Below, one piece after another: positions 1 through 7,147 of a DNA stretch of 13,350 nucleotides. This DNA is from Streptomyces anulatus (GTDB lineage Bacteria; Actinomycetota; Actinomycetes; Streptomycetales; Streptomycetaceae). The stretch spans positions 1 through 13,350 of the forward strand of contig NZ_JOEZ01000066.1 in assembly GCF_000721175.1 (NCBI RefSeq), written 5' to 3'. Both the position numbers and the translations under genes were made by a program. The notes under the pieces were generated by a model, which made no database searches, was not told the DNA's origin, and saw nothing but the letters and a program-made list of their open reading frames with translations. Within the stretch, counting starts at the first letter, position 1. Every line of letters begins with the position of its first letter.

Positions 1-99
1 CGCGCCATCGACCACCGCACCCACAGGACCACCGTCCACATCGAGATCCAGCACGTTGCCAAACCCGTCAGACGGCTAACCGAACGGCATTGGCCCTAG
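1..99 (+). CDS. 3' end of an unidentified gene (possible IS transposase tail)
   Basis: Frame 1 is open from the window edge to a TAG stop. The first 18 codons all end in G or C, the signature of a translated Streptomyces frame; third positions of the other two frames are mixed. The visible tail is 32 residues, basic and His-rich, ending RRLTERHWP. Those last residues are encoded by the 17-base sequence that recurs inverted near 13252. A gene end that reads into a terminal inverted repeat is typical of compact insertion sequences, and a basic tail fits a DDE transposase, but no catalytic motif lies inside the window. The family (IS4-like is my guess) is therefore inference. It could equally be an ordinary chromosomal gene end. 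Confidence 0.4.
   Translation, partial: RAIDHRTHRTTVHIEIQHVAKPVRRLTERHWP
77..93 (+). repeat. 17-bp sequence, left copy (possible IS end)
   Basis: TAACCGAACGGCATTGG is the exact reverse complement of 13252-13268. It sits inside the last codons of the partial gene at 1-99. If it is an insertion-sequence end, the element lies to the left and its right boundary is close to 93. The sequence beyond (CCCTAG) also begins CCCTA, which occurs just outside the other copy. The identity is seen directly; the insertion-sequence reading is inference. Confidence 0.5.
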
Positions 100-289
100 T
101 GGGGCTGGTGGGGCGTCACGTGGTGCGTGGGAGTGGCTGAAAACGACCCATACGGGGCAGTCGGAGGAACGGAATGTGACCCAGAGCACGTTGGAGTCGT
201 TGTCATAACGCCTGCATCACGTCCACGTCTGCCAGGGCGAGGCCTGGGTAGGTCTGCTGTGTCCTGTTCTCCATGGCCAGGAGGCCACC
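100..289. other. Non-coding stretch upstream of the repeat ORF
   Basis: No frame here shows sustained third-position G/C bias. It presumably holds the promoter for the repeat ORF and malQ, but I could not find a convincing -35/-10 pair. GGAGG at 163-167 is followed six bases later by ATG and at once by TGA (174-179), a start-stop pair with no coding content. Confidence 0.4.
279..284 (+). promoter_or_regulatory. Strong Shine-Dalgarno for the repeat ORF
   Basis: AGGAGG lies five bases before ATG 290. This is a near-ideal site and is the main reason to accept the 103-residue repeat ORF as translated. Confidence 0.6.
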
Positions 290-601
290 ATGCCCGCTGC
301 CGCGCAGCTCCTGCTCTCCGCCCTCTCCAAACAGGTACCCGCCCAGTCCGATTCCGGGCCGCTGACCAGCGGACTTCCCCTCGCCGAAGTCGCCCACCTG
401 ATCAGCGGGCCGCCGCTCGCCGATGTCTCCCTCCTGCTCGGTGAATCCTCGTTCGCCGATTCCGCGCCGCTGACCAGCGAGCCTCCGCTCGCCGATGCCA
501 CCCCTCTCACGAGCGAGCCTCCGCTCGCCGCCGTCGCCCCTCTGACCAGCGAGCCGACCGCACCCGGCACCGCAGGGGGCATGGAGTTCCCAGGAGTCTG
601 A
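290..601 (+). CDS. Small repeat protein translationally coupled to malQ
   Basis: This 103-residue ORF is not a family I recognise. Residues 1-23 form a short Ala/Leu-rich lead-in. Residues 24-83 are five tandem 12-residue units, with a sixth partial unit to about 95; the consensus is PLTSEPPLADVA. The spacing keeps Leu at positions 2 and 8 and Pro at 1, 6 and 7, so an extended or solenoid-like fold is possible. The start has an AGGAGG site at ideal spacing. About 80 percent of codons end in G/C, and the best-matched units differ partly by silent third-base changes, so the protein repeat seems to be maintained. Its TGA directly touches the malQ ATG, which suggests coupled translation. There is no signal peptide, cysteine or membrane segment. 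A regulatory leader peptide or a chance ORF over a DNA repeat are alternatives. Confidence 0.55.
   Translation: MPAAAQLLLSALSKQVPAQSDSGPLTSGLPLAEVAHLISGPPLADVSLLLGESSFADSAPLTSEPPLADATPLTSEPPLAAVAPLTSEPTAPGTAGGMEFPGV
359..574 (+). repeat. Tandem 36-bp repeats (five units plus a partial sixth)
   Basis: Units start at 359, 395, 431, 467, 503 and 539 (partial). Each is 36 bp, in frame with the ORF at 290, and contains variants of CTGACCAGCGAG and CTCGCCGA. Units at 467 and 503 are closest; the unit at 431 is most diverged. There are no unrelated spacers between units. Confidence 0.8.
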
Positions 602-2860
602 ATGGGCTTGTCCCGGCTCGCCGCACTGCACGGTGTCGCCACCTCCTACTCCCCGTCGCCGGATGTCACGGTGTCCGTCCCCGACGACACGGTCATCGCC
701 GTGCTCGCCGCGCTGGGCGTCGACGCCGGCACTCCGGCGGACGTACGGAAGTGCCTCGCCGCCGCGGAGTCCCGCTCGCGCCTGCTGCCGCCGACCGTGG
801 TGGTCTGGGCCGGCGAGCCCCTGCCGCCCGCCCTGGCCGGACTGCCCCCCGGCTCGACCGTCACGGTCGAGCCGGAGCCGGAGCCGGCCGGGCCCCCCGG
901 ACATCCCTCGGCCCGCCGGCCCGCCCCGCTGAGCATGCGGGCACGGGCGGCGGCCCCTACTGTCTCCGCGCCGCCTCCGGGGAGCGTTGACGCGGTTCAC
1001 GATCGGCCTCCGGGGGGCAGCGCGGCCGTTTCCGTCGTGCCCCCATGGGCCGGCGGCCCGGACCGGGACGTTCCGGCGTCCGCCCCCGCCTGGTGGATCC
1101 CGCCGCCCCACGGCGTCCACCGCATCCACGTCCGTACGCCGGACCACCGCAGGGCCACGGCCACCCTCATCACCGCCCCGGCCCGCGTCCCGCAGCCGCC
1201 CGAGCGCGCCCACGGCTTCCTGGTCCAGCTCTACTCCCTGCTCTCCGCCCGCTCCTGGGGCATGGGCGACCTCGGCGACCTGGCCGACCTCGCCGCATGG
1301 TCCGGACACACGCTCGGCACCGGGTTCGTCCAGGTCAACCCGTTGCACGCGGCCGTTCCGGGCAGCCCCACCGACCCGTCCCCGTACCGCCCCTCCTCGC
1401 GCCGCTTCCCCGACCCGGTGCATCTGCACGTCGAGTCGATCCCCGAGTACGGCCACGTCCGCGACCGGACCACCCTGGACGACCTCCGGCAGGACGCCGC
1501 GGCCCTCAGCGAGGCCGTGCTGAACAAGGGCGCGCTCATCGACCGGGACGCCGTCTGGGAGCTGAAGCGCCAGGCCCTGGAGCTGGTCGTCCAGGTGCCC
1601 CTCACCCCTGGCCGGCGCGCCGCCTACTGCGACTACCTGGCCGAGCAGGGCCAGGCGCTGGAGGACCACGCCCTGTGGTGCGCGCTCGCCGAGGTCCACG
1701 GCCCCGACTGGCACACCTGGCCCGAGGCCCTGCGCGACCCCCGCTCCCCGGCAACCGCCCGCGCCCGGGCCGAGCTGCTGGACCGGGTCGACTTCCACTG
1801 CCGCCTCGCCTGGCTGACCGCCACCCAGCTCGCCGCCGCCCAGCGGGCCGCCGAGGACGCCGGGATGAGCGTCGGGATCGTCCACGACCTCGCCGTCGGC
1901 GTGCACCCGGCCGGCGCCGACACCTGGGCCCAGCAGGAGGCCTTCGCCCACGGCATGTCCGTCGGCGCGCCCCCCGACGCCTTCAACGCGCGCGGCCAGG
2001 ACTGGGGCCTGCCGCCCTGGCGGCCCGACGTCCTCGCCGCCACCGGCTACGCCCCCTACCGCGGCCTGCTGCGCGGCCTGCTGGCCCACGCCGGAGCCCT
2101 GCGCATCGACCACGTGATGGGCCTGTTCCGGCTCTGGTGGGTGCCCGAGGGCCGCCCGCCCACCGACGGCACCTACGTGGCCCAGGACGCCGAGGCGATG
2201 CTCGCCGTCCTCGTCCTGGAGGCCCACCGGTCCGGGACCGTCGTCGTCGGCGAGGACCTCGGCACCGTCGAGCCCGGGGTCCGCGAGGCGCTCGCCCGGC
2301 GCGGCGTGCTCGGCACCTCGGTGCTCTGGTTCGAGCGCGACTGGGACGGCGACGGCCGGCCGCTCGCCCCGGAGAGGTGGCGGCGGGACTGCCTGGCCAC
2401 CGCGACCACCCACGATCTGCCCTCCACCGCCGCCAGGCTGACCGGCGATCACGTGACGCTGCGCCACCGCCTCGGCCTGCTCACCCGCTCCCTGGAGGAG
2501 GAGCTGACCGAGGACGCCACCGACACCGCCGAATGGCTGGCCCTCCTCGCCCGGCTGCGGATGCTCCCCGAGGGCGACGGCGACGAGGAGGCCGCCGTCC
2601 GGGCCGTCCACCGCTTCCTGCTGCGCACCCCCGCCCGGATGACCGGCGTCTGGCTCCCCGACACCGTCGGCGACCGCCGCCCGCAGAACCTCCCCGGCAC
2701 CTGGGACCAGTACCCCAACTGGCGGCTCCCGATCGCCGACGCAGAGGGCCATCCGGTCACCCTGGAGGAGATCGCCGCCTCGCCCCGGCTGCACACGCTG
2801 ATGGAGGTCCTGCGGCCCCGAAAGGCCCGTACGGCACCCCCGGGCGAGCGCGGTCCCTAG
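602..2860 (+). CDS. malQ: 4-alpha-glucanotransferase (amylomaltase), GH77
   Basis: Cytoplasmic enzyme that moves maltosyl and longer glucan units between maltodextrins, releasing glucose, in maltodextrin and glycogen metabolism. The product has 752 residues. Family signatures are clear: the acceptor-side region with the VNPLHA and SPYRPSSRRF motifs, the nucleophile D503 in RIDHVMGL, the acid/base E551 in VGEDLG, and D605 in THDLPS. The 48-residue gap between nucleophile and acid/base equals that of E. coli MalQ (448 to 496). An N-terminal region precedes the catalytic barrel. Residues 89-163 form a Pro/Ala/Gly-rich low-complexity segment that makes the protein longer than E. coli MalQ. The start ATG has AGGAG at 592-596, inside the end of the upstream repeat ORF. 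No other maltose gene is in view, so regulation cannot be read here. Confidence 0.95.
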   Translation: MGLSRLAALHGVATSYSPSPDVTVSVPDDTVIAVLAALGVDAGTPADVRKCLAAAESRSRLLPPTVVVWAGEPLPPALAGLPPGSTVTVEPEPEPAGPPGHPSARRPAPLSMRARAAAPTVSAPPPGSVDAVHDRPPGGSAAVSVVPPWAGGPDRDVPASAPAWWIPPPHGVHRIHVRTPDHRRATATLITAPARVPQPPERAHGFLVQLYSLLSARSWGMGDLGDLADLAAWSGHTLGTGFVQVNPLHAAVPGSPTDPSPYRPSSRRFPDPVHLHVESIPEYGHVRDRTTLDDLRQDAAALSEAVLNKGALIDRDAVWELKRQALELVVQVPLTPGRRAAYCDYLAEQGQALEDHALWCALAEVHGPDWHTWPEALRDPRSPATARARAELLDRVDFHCRLAWLTATQLAAAQRAAEDAGMSVGIVHDLAVGVHPAGADTWAQQEAFAHGMSVGAPPDAFNARGQDWGLPPWRPDVLAATGYAPYRGLLRGLLAHAGALRIDHVMGLFRLWWVPEGRPPTDGTYVAQDAEAMLAVLVLEAHRSGTVVVGEDLGTVEPGVREALARRGVLGTSVLWFERDWDGDGRPLAPERWRRDCLATATTHDLPSTAARLTGDHVTLRHRLGLLTRSLEEELTEDATDTAEWLALLARLRMLPEGDGDEEAAVRAVHRFLLRTPARMTGVWLPDTVGDRRPQNLPGTWDQYPNWRLPIADAEGHPVTLEEIAASPRLHTLMEVLRPRKARTAPPGERGP

Positions 2861-2868
2861 GCGTTCGC

Positions 2869-2874
2869 TACGTT
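2869..2874 (+). promoter_or_regulatory. Putative -10 of a leaderless promoter
   Basis: TACGTT fits the TAnnnT -10 pattern and ends six bases before GTG 2881, the expected distance to a transcription start. No Shine-Dalgarno sequence is present and the -35 region is not recognisable. A leaderless mRNA is inferred. Confidence 0.4.
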
Positions 2875-2880
2875 GGCACC

Positions 2881-3111
2881 GTGGACAAGAAGAACGCTAT
2901 GCGCGCCGGCGTCGTTGCGGCCGGGACGACGCTGATGATGCTGCTCATGTCGGCCCCGGCGCTCGCGCTCACGCCCGACGACGGTGACGACCCGGCTCCG
3001 CGCATGAGCGCGATGGAGACCATCGGTCTCTACGTCATCGCGCCCATCGCCCTGTTCGTGGTGATCACGGGCCTGGTCATGGTCCTGGACAAGTCCAAGA
3101 AGCAGGTCTGA
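2881..3111 (+). CDS. Small secreted, membrane-anchored protein of unknown function
   Basis: The product has 76 residues. Residues 1-29 look like a signal peptide: KK and R, a hydrophobic core, then APALA before a likely cleavage site. A short acidic, proline-containing stretch (DDGDDPAP) follows. Residues 46-69 form one strong transmembrane helix, and a basic tail ends in KSKKQ. The mature protein would be a single-pass membrane peptide with a short acidic exterior segment and a positive cytoplasmic end. GTG 2881 is chosen because a -10-like TACGTT lies just upstream; ATG 2899 is possible but would remove the basic start of the signal. I recognise the layout as a type of short conserved actinobacterial protein but cannot assign a function. 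It follows malQ by 20 bases and may also receive read-through. Confidence 0.8.
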   Translation: MDKKNAMRAGVVAAGTTLMMLLMSAPALALTPDDGDDPAPRMSAMETIGLYVIAPIALFVVITGLVMVLDKSKKQV

Positions 3112-3118
3112 CCCGCAC

Positions 3119-3180
3119 ACGTACGACCTGCACGAAGGGTGCGCCGCCGGTAGCGACCACCGCGCGGCGCATCCGTACGT
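3119..3180 (+). terminator. Stem-loop after the small membrane protein
   Basis: Arms 3137-3147 and 3164-3174 pair over 11 bp (one G-T pair) around a 16-base loop. Outer ACGTACG (3119-3125) can pair with CGTACGT (3174-3180). It lies eight bases after the stop at 3109-3111. There is no U-tract, as is usual in Streptomyces terminators. Confidence 0.55.
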
Positions 3181-3220
3181 CCGGTCCCGGACGGACCCGT
3201 CGCGGCGAGTGCCGGGCCGG

Positions 3221-3226
3221 TAGGTT
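3221..3226 (+). promoter_or_regulatory. Putative -10 of the LysR gene (leaderless)
   Basis: TAGGTT fits TAnnnT and ends six bases before A3233, placing the transcription start on the first base of the ACG codon. There is no Shine-Dalgarno sequence. The arrangement matches that ahead of GTG 2881. Confidence 0.4.
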
Positions 3227-3232
3227 GCGCCC

Positions 3233-3870
3233 ACGACCGAGTGGGACGTCAAGAAGCTCCGCATCCTGCGCACCCTGCGCGACCGGGGCACGGTGACGGC
3301 GACCGCCGAGGCGCTCCTGATGACCCCCTCCGCGGTCTCCCAGCAGCTCACCAACCTGGCCAGGCAGCTCGGGGTGGACCTCCTGGAGGCCCAGGGCCGC
3401 CGGGTCCGCCTCACCGACGCCGCCCACCTCGTCCTGCGCCACGCCGAGGCCGTCTTCGCCCAGCTGGAGCGGGCCGATGCCGAACTGACCGGCTATCTGC
3501 GCGGCGAGACCGGGGAGGTCAGGGTCGGCGCGTTCTCCACCGCCGTGCCCGCCCTCGTCGTCCCCGCCGTCCGGCTGCTGTGCGCCGAGGACCGCCCGGG
3601 ACCCGACGTACGCGTACGGGAGGCCGAGGCCGCCCAGGCGTACGAGCTGCTCACCGCGGGCGAGGTGGACCTGGCCCTGTCGCTGGCCGCCCACGCGCCC
3701 ACCGCCCGCGACCCCCGCTTCCGTCTCTTCCCGCTGCTCGTCGACCCGCTGACCGTGGCGCTCCCCGCCGGCCACCCGCTGGCCGGGGCACCCGCCCTGC
3801 GCCTCGCGGACCTGGCCGCCGACCGCTGGATCTTCGGCGGTTCGGGCCCCTGGTCCGAGATCACCGCGCG
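3233..3870 (+). pseudogene. LysR-family transcriptional regulator, degenerate (lost start codon and C-terminus)
   Basis: The frame encodes a LysR-type DNA-binding domain (about residues 1-60, including TAEALLMTPSAVSQQLTNLA) and the first half of an effector-binding domain (GEVRVGAFSTAVPALVVP, then EVDLALSLA and LPLLVDPLTVALPAGHPLAG-type sequence). Two things are wrong. Homology would start at TEWDVKKLRILRTL, where the start codon should be, yet the base triplet is ACG; an in-frame TAG at 3221 excludes an upstream start, and the next usable codon, GTG 3293, falls inside the helix-turn-helix domain. After WIFGGSGPWSEITAR (about 3868) similarity stops and the frame runs through palindromes and antisense across the pepN end to 4117. 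About 212 of the usual 300 residues remain. I infer a non-functional remnant; translation from ACG on a leaderless mRNA cannot be excluded. Confidence 0.75.
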
Positions 3871-3872
3871 CG

Positions 3873-3922
3873 GGCGTACGCCAAGGGGGCGCCCCCTTCG
3901 CCGTAGCGGTGAGGACGCCCCC
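3873..3922. terminator. Palindrome cluster between LysR remnant and pepN
   Basis: GGCGTACGCC (3873-3882) is directly followed by the perfect 16-bp palindrome AAGGGGGCGCCCCCTT (3883-3898). A further CGCCCCC (3916-3922) can pair with GGGGGCG (3885-3891), so two hairpins compete. Lying 17-66 bases past the pepN stop, this is the likely pepN terminator and could also stop transcripts from the left. Confidence 0.6.
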
Positions 3923-3938
3923 AGGGCCGTACGTGCCG

Positions 3939-6521
3939 CTACGCGGTGGCCGCCGCCGCGTCCGCCGCCTGGGCCTTCAGGGCGCGCTCCACACCGGACC
4001 GCGACTCCGACATCAGCCGGCGCAGGGCCGCGCTCGGCTCGGCCGAGGCCAGCCAGGCGTCCGTGGCGTCCAGCGTCTCCTGCGAGACCTGGAGGGCCGG
4101 GTAGAGGCCCACGATGATCTGCTGGGCCATCTCGTGGCTGCGCGAGTCCGAGACCTCCTTCACCGAGGCGAAGTACTTCTCCGTGTACGGGGCCAGCAGC
4201 TCGCGCTGGTCCGACTGGACGAAGCCGCTGATGACCGCCTCCTGAAGCGAGTTGGGCAGCTCGCCGGACTCCACGACCGAGGCCCACGCCTCGGCCTTGG
4301 CCTCCTCGGACGGCTGGGCCGCCCGCGCGGAGGCCGCGTGGCGCTCGCCCGCCGCCGTCCTGTCCCGCTCGTACTCGGCGGCGATCTCCTCCTCGTCCAG
4401 CAGACCGGCCGCCGCCAGCCGCTGCACGAACGCCCACCGCAGCTCGGTGTCGACGGCCAGGCCCTCGATCGACCCGGTGCCGTCCAGCAGCGACTGGAGC
4501 AGGTCCAGCTGCTGCGGGTTGCGGGCCGTGGCCGCGAAGGCGCGGGCCCATGCCAGCTGGTGGTCGCTGCCCGGCTCCGCCGCGTGCAGGTGCGCCAGCG
4601 TCGCGTCGGTCCACTGGTTGAGTGCGCCCTCACGGGTCTCCGGCGCGGCGTACAGGTCCAGCGCCAGCTTCACCTGGCGGTGCAGCGACTGGACGACACC
4701 GATGTCCGACTCCTTGCCGATGCCGGAGAGCACCAGCGAGAGGTAGTCGCGGGTCGCCAGCTCGCCGTCGCGGGTCATGTCCCAGGCCGAGGCCCAGCAC
4801 AGGGCGCGCGGCAGCGACTCGGTGAAGTCGCCCAGGTGCTCGGTGACGACCCGCAGCGACTCCTCGTCGAGGCGGACCTTGGCGTAGGAGAGGTCGTCGT
4901 CGTTGAGCAGGATGACGGCCGGGCGGGCCTTGCCCTGCGGGTACGGCACGGTGGTGCGCTCGCCGTCGACGTCCAGCTCGATCCGGTCGGTGCGTACGAG
5001 CTTGCCGCCCGCGGCATCGTCGATGGAGTAGAAGCCGATGGCGATCCGGTGCGGGCGCAGCGTCGCCTCGCCCTTCGCACCTGCGGGCAGCGCGGGGGCC
5101 TCCTGGAGCACGGTGAAGGAGGTGACGTGACCGTGTCCGTCGGTCTCGATCTCCGGGCGCAGGATGTTGATGCCCGCCGTCTCCAGCCACGCCTTCGACC
5201 AGGTCTTCAGGTCGCGTCCGGAGGTCTTCTCCAGCGCGCCCAGCAGATCGGAGAGGCGGGTGTTGCCGAAGGCGTGCGCCTTGAAGTACGCCTGCACGCC
5301 CTGGAAGAACGCGTCCTTGCCGACGTACGCCACGAGCTGCTTGAGCACCGAGGCGCCCTTGGCGTACGTGATCCCGTCGAAGTTGACGAGGACGTCGTCC
5401 AGGTCCCGGATGTCCGCCATGATCGGGTGCGTGGAGGGCAGCTGGTCCTGGCGGTACGCCCACGTCTTCATGGAGTTGGCGAACGTGGTCCAGGAGTGCG
5501 GCCACTTCGAGCCCGCGGCGTCCGCCTGGCAGGCGATCGAGGTGTAGGTGGCGAACGACTCGTTCAGCCAGAGGTCGTTCCACCACTCCATCGTGACGAG
5601 GTCGCCGAACCACATGTGGGCCAGCTCGTGCAGGATGGTCTCGGCCCGCACCTCGTACGCCGCGTCCGTCACCTTGGAGCGGAAGACGTACTGGTCGCGG
5701 ATGGTGACCGCGCCCGCGTTCTCCATCGCGCCCGCGTTGAACTCCGGGACGAAGAGCTGGTCGTACTTGGCGAACGGGTACGCGTAGTCGAACTTCTCCT
5801 GGAACCACTCGAAGCCCTGCCGGGTGACGGCGAAGATGTCCTCGGCGTCCAGGTACTCCGCGAGGGAGGGGCGGCAGTAGATGCCGAGCGGGACGGACCG
5901 GCCGTCCTTCTCGTAGCTGCTGTGCACCGCGTGGTACGGGCCGACGATGAGGGCCGTGATGTACGTCGAGATGCGCGGCGTCGGCTCGAAGGACCAGACG
6001 TCGTCCTTCGGCTCCGGCGTCGGCGAGTTCGAAATGACCGTCCAGCCGGACGGGGCCTTCACGGTGAACGCGAAGGTCGCCTTGAGATCGGGCTGCTCGA
6101 ACGAGGCGAAGACGCGGCGCGCGTCCGGGACCTCGAACTGCGTGTACAGATAGGCCTGCTCGTCGACCGGGTCGACGAACCGGTGCAGGCCCTCACCGGT
6201 GTTGGTGTAAGCGCAGTCGGCGACGACCTTCAGCTCGTTGGAGCCCTCGCGCAGATGCGGCAGGGCGATCCGCGCGTCGTGGAACACGGCGGCCACGTCC
6301 AGGTTCTTGCCGTTCAGCACCACGTCGTGGACGGCAGGGGCGACCAGGTCGATGAACGACTCCGCACCCGCCTCCGCGCAGTCGAAGCGCACGGTGGTCA
6401 CGGACCGGTAGGTGCCGCCCTCCTGCGCTCCGGAGAGGTCGAGATCGATCTCGTACGCGTCCACGGTCAGCAGGCGCGCCCGCTCCTGTGCCTCTTCGCG
6501 GGTCAGATTCGTGCCAGGCAC
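3939..6521 (-). CDS. pepN: Aminopeptidase N, zinc metallopeptidase M1
   Basis: Cytoplasmic exopeptidase that removes N-terminal residues from peptides, in the last steps of protein turnover and peptide nutrition. The product has 860 residues, close to the length I recall for Streptomyces lividans PepN. The N-terminal beta domain leads to the exopeptidase motif GAMEN at 264-268. The zinc site is HELAH at 298-302 with the third ligand E321 in NESFAT, exactly 18 residues after H302; Y386 in ITYAKGAS is the expected transition-state tyrosine. The C-terminal half is the helical ERAP1-like domain. GTG 6521 is chosen because AGGAG (6530-6534) lies eight bases before it and the protein then begins VPGTNLTREEAQ, as homologues do; the nearer ATG at 6529 is out of frame. 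All key residues are present, so it should be active. The promoter probably lies between 6535 and 6644. Confidence 0.97.
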   Translation of the reverse strand: MPGTNLTREEAQERARLLTVDAYEIDLDLSGAQEGGTYRSVTTVRFDCAEAGAESFIDLVAPAVHDVVLNGKNLDVAAVFHDARIALPHLREGSNELKVVADCAYTNTGEGLHRFVDPVDEQAYLYTQFEVPDARRVFASFEQPDLKATFAFTVKAPSGWTVISNSPTPEPKDDVWSFEPTPRISTYITALIVGPYHAVHSSYEKDGRSVPLGIYCRPSLAEYLDAEDIFAVTRQGFEWFQEKFDYAYPFAKYDQLFVPEFNAGAMENAGAVTIRDQYVFRSKVTDAAYEVRAETILHELAHMWFGDLVTMEWWNDLWLNESFATYTSIACQADAAGSKWPHSWTTFANSMKTWAYRQDQLPSTHPIMADIRDLDDVLVNFDGITYAKGASVLKQLVAYVGKDAFFQGVQAYFKAHAFGNTRLSDLLGALEKTSGRDLKTWSKAWLETAGINILRPEIETDGHGHVTSFTVLQEAPALPAGAKGEATLRPHRIAIGFYSIDDAAGGKLVRTDRIELDVDGERTTVPYPQGKARPAVILLNDDDLSYAKVRLDEESLRVVTEHLGDFTESLPRALCWASAWDMTRDGELATRDYLSLVLSGIGKESDIGVVQSLHRQVKLALDLYAAPETREGALNQWTDATLAHLHAAEPGSDHQLAWARAFAATARNPQQLDLLQSLLDGTGSIEGLAVDTELRWAFVQRLAAAGLLDEEEIAAEYERDRTAAGERHAASARAAQPSEEAKAEAWASVVESGELPNSLQEAVISGFVQSDQRELLAPYTEKYFASVKEVSDSRSHEMAQQIIVGLYPALQVSQETLDATDAWLASAEPSAALRRLMSESRSGVERALKAQAADAAAATA

Positions 6522-6644
6522 GCGGTCATCTCCTAGGTGTGACTTGATAAGCGGCGTTTCCGGCCATCCTTCCACGTACCGTGCTCCCAGCGCGATGTCC
6601 GTTTTCCGCCGGACGCGGACCGCTCCGCGCGACACGCTCGGACC
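6522..6644. promoter_or_regulatory. Divergent promoter region, pepN and DUF1203 gene
   Basis: These 123 bp separate two divergent starts and must hold both promoters. For pepN a weak TATCAA (6549 to 6544, reverse strand) is the best -10 I can see. For the DUF1203 gene, CACGCT at 6633-6638 ends six bases before the ATG and no Shine-Dalgarno sequence is present, so it may be leaderless. Neither is firm. Confidence 0.35.
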
Positions 6645-7145
6645 ATGACCGGACACCAGCCACGCCCCATCGACCCCACCGCTCTCGACGAACTCCGCAC
6701 CACCGACGACGCGGGCCGGCCCTGCCGCCCGTACACCGCGACCGAGGGCGGCCACCCGCTGCGCTGCTGTCTGCGCGGCAGCGAGCCGGGGGAGCGCGTC
6801 GCCCTCGTCTCCTACGCCCCGCTGCGCCGCTGGGCCCGCTCGACCGGGGCGAGCCCGGGGGCGTACGACGAACAGGGACCCGTCTTCATCCACGCCGAGG
6901 CGTGCGCGGGCCCGGACCCGGAGCGCGCCGGATACCCCTTCTCGCGGGCGGGCGCGCTGCGCGCGGTGCGCCGCTACGACGCCCGGGGGCATATCGCGGG
7001 CGGCCGGCTGCTGGAGCTCCCGGCCGAGCCGGAGAAGGGCTTCGACGCGGCCCTCGACGAGGCGTTCGCGGACCCGGAGGTGGTGTTGGTGCACGTGCGG
7101 GCGGTGGAGTACGGGTGCTTCCACTTCGAGGCGCGGAGAAGCTGA
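6645..7145 (+). CDS. DUF1203 family protein
   Basis: This 166-residue soluble protein is recognisable as DUF1203 (function unknown) by its order of motifs: GGHPLRCCLR near residue 40, a GERVALVSYAPL strand, GPVFIHAEAC near residue 83, YPFSRAGALRAVRRYDARG, and the closing VHVRAVEYGCFHFEAR. Length matches the family, which usually consists of single-domain proteins of about 150-170 residues. It has five cysteines, including adjacent CC and one beside His/Phe near the C-terminus, but no known metal motif. There is no signal peptide or membrane segment. It is transcribed away from pepN and ends in a strong hairpin shared with the convergent asd, so it is a single-gene unit. The start ATG fits the family's N-terminus; no ribosome binding site is seen. 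No reaction or partner is known to me. Confidence 0.85.
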   Translation: MTGHQPRPIDPTALDELRTTDDAGRPCRPYTATEGGHPLRCCLRGSEPGERVALVSYAPLRRWARSTGASPGAYDEQGPVFIHAEACAGPDPERAGYPFSRAGALRAVRRYDARGHIAGGRLLELPAEPEKGFDAALDEAFADPEVVLVHVRAVEYGCFHFEARRS

Positions 7146-7147
7146 GA

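Noticed and set aside
203..274. 23-residue reverse-strand ORF ahead of the repeat ORF, considered as a small peptide precursor
   Set aside because: No good ribosome site, no peptide-modifying enzymes nearby and no recognisable leader pattern.
359..574. 36-bp repeats as a CRISPR array
   Set aside because: The units are contiguous without unique spacers, diverge from each other and keep an open frame.
203..2794. 863-codon reverse-strand open frame opposite malQ
   Set aside because: It is a by-product of few stops in high G+C DNA; the composition is Gly/Val/Arg-rich low complexity and malQ on the other strand is unambiguous.
3870..4117. Continuation of the LysR frame as a genuine C-terminus
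   Set aside because: The translation becomes Arg/Pro-rich, runs through terminator palindromes and then antisense to the pepN end.
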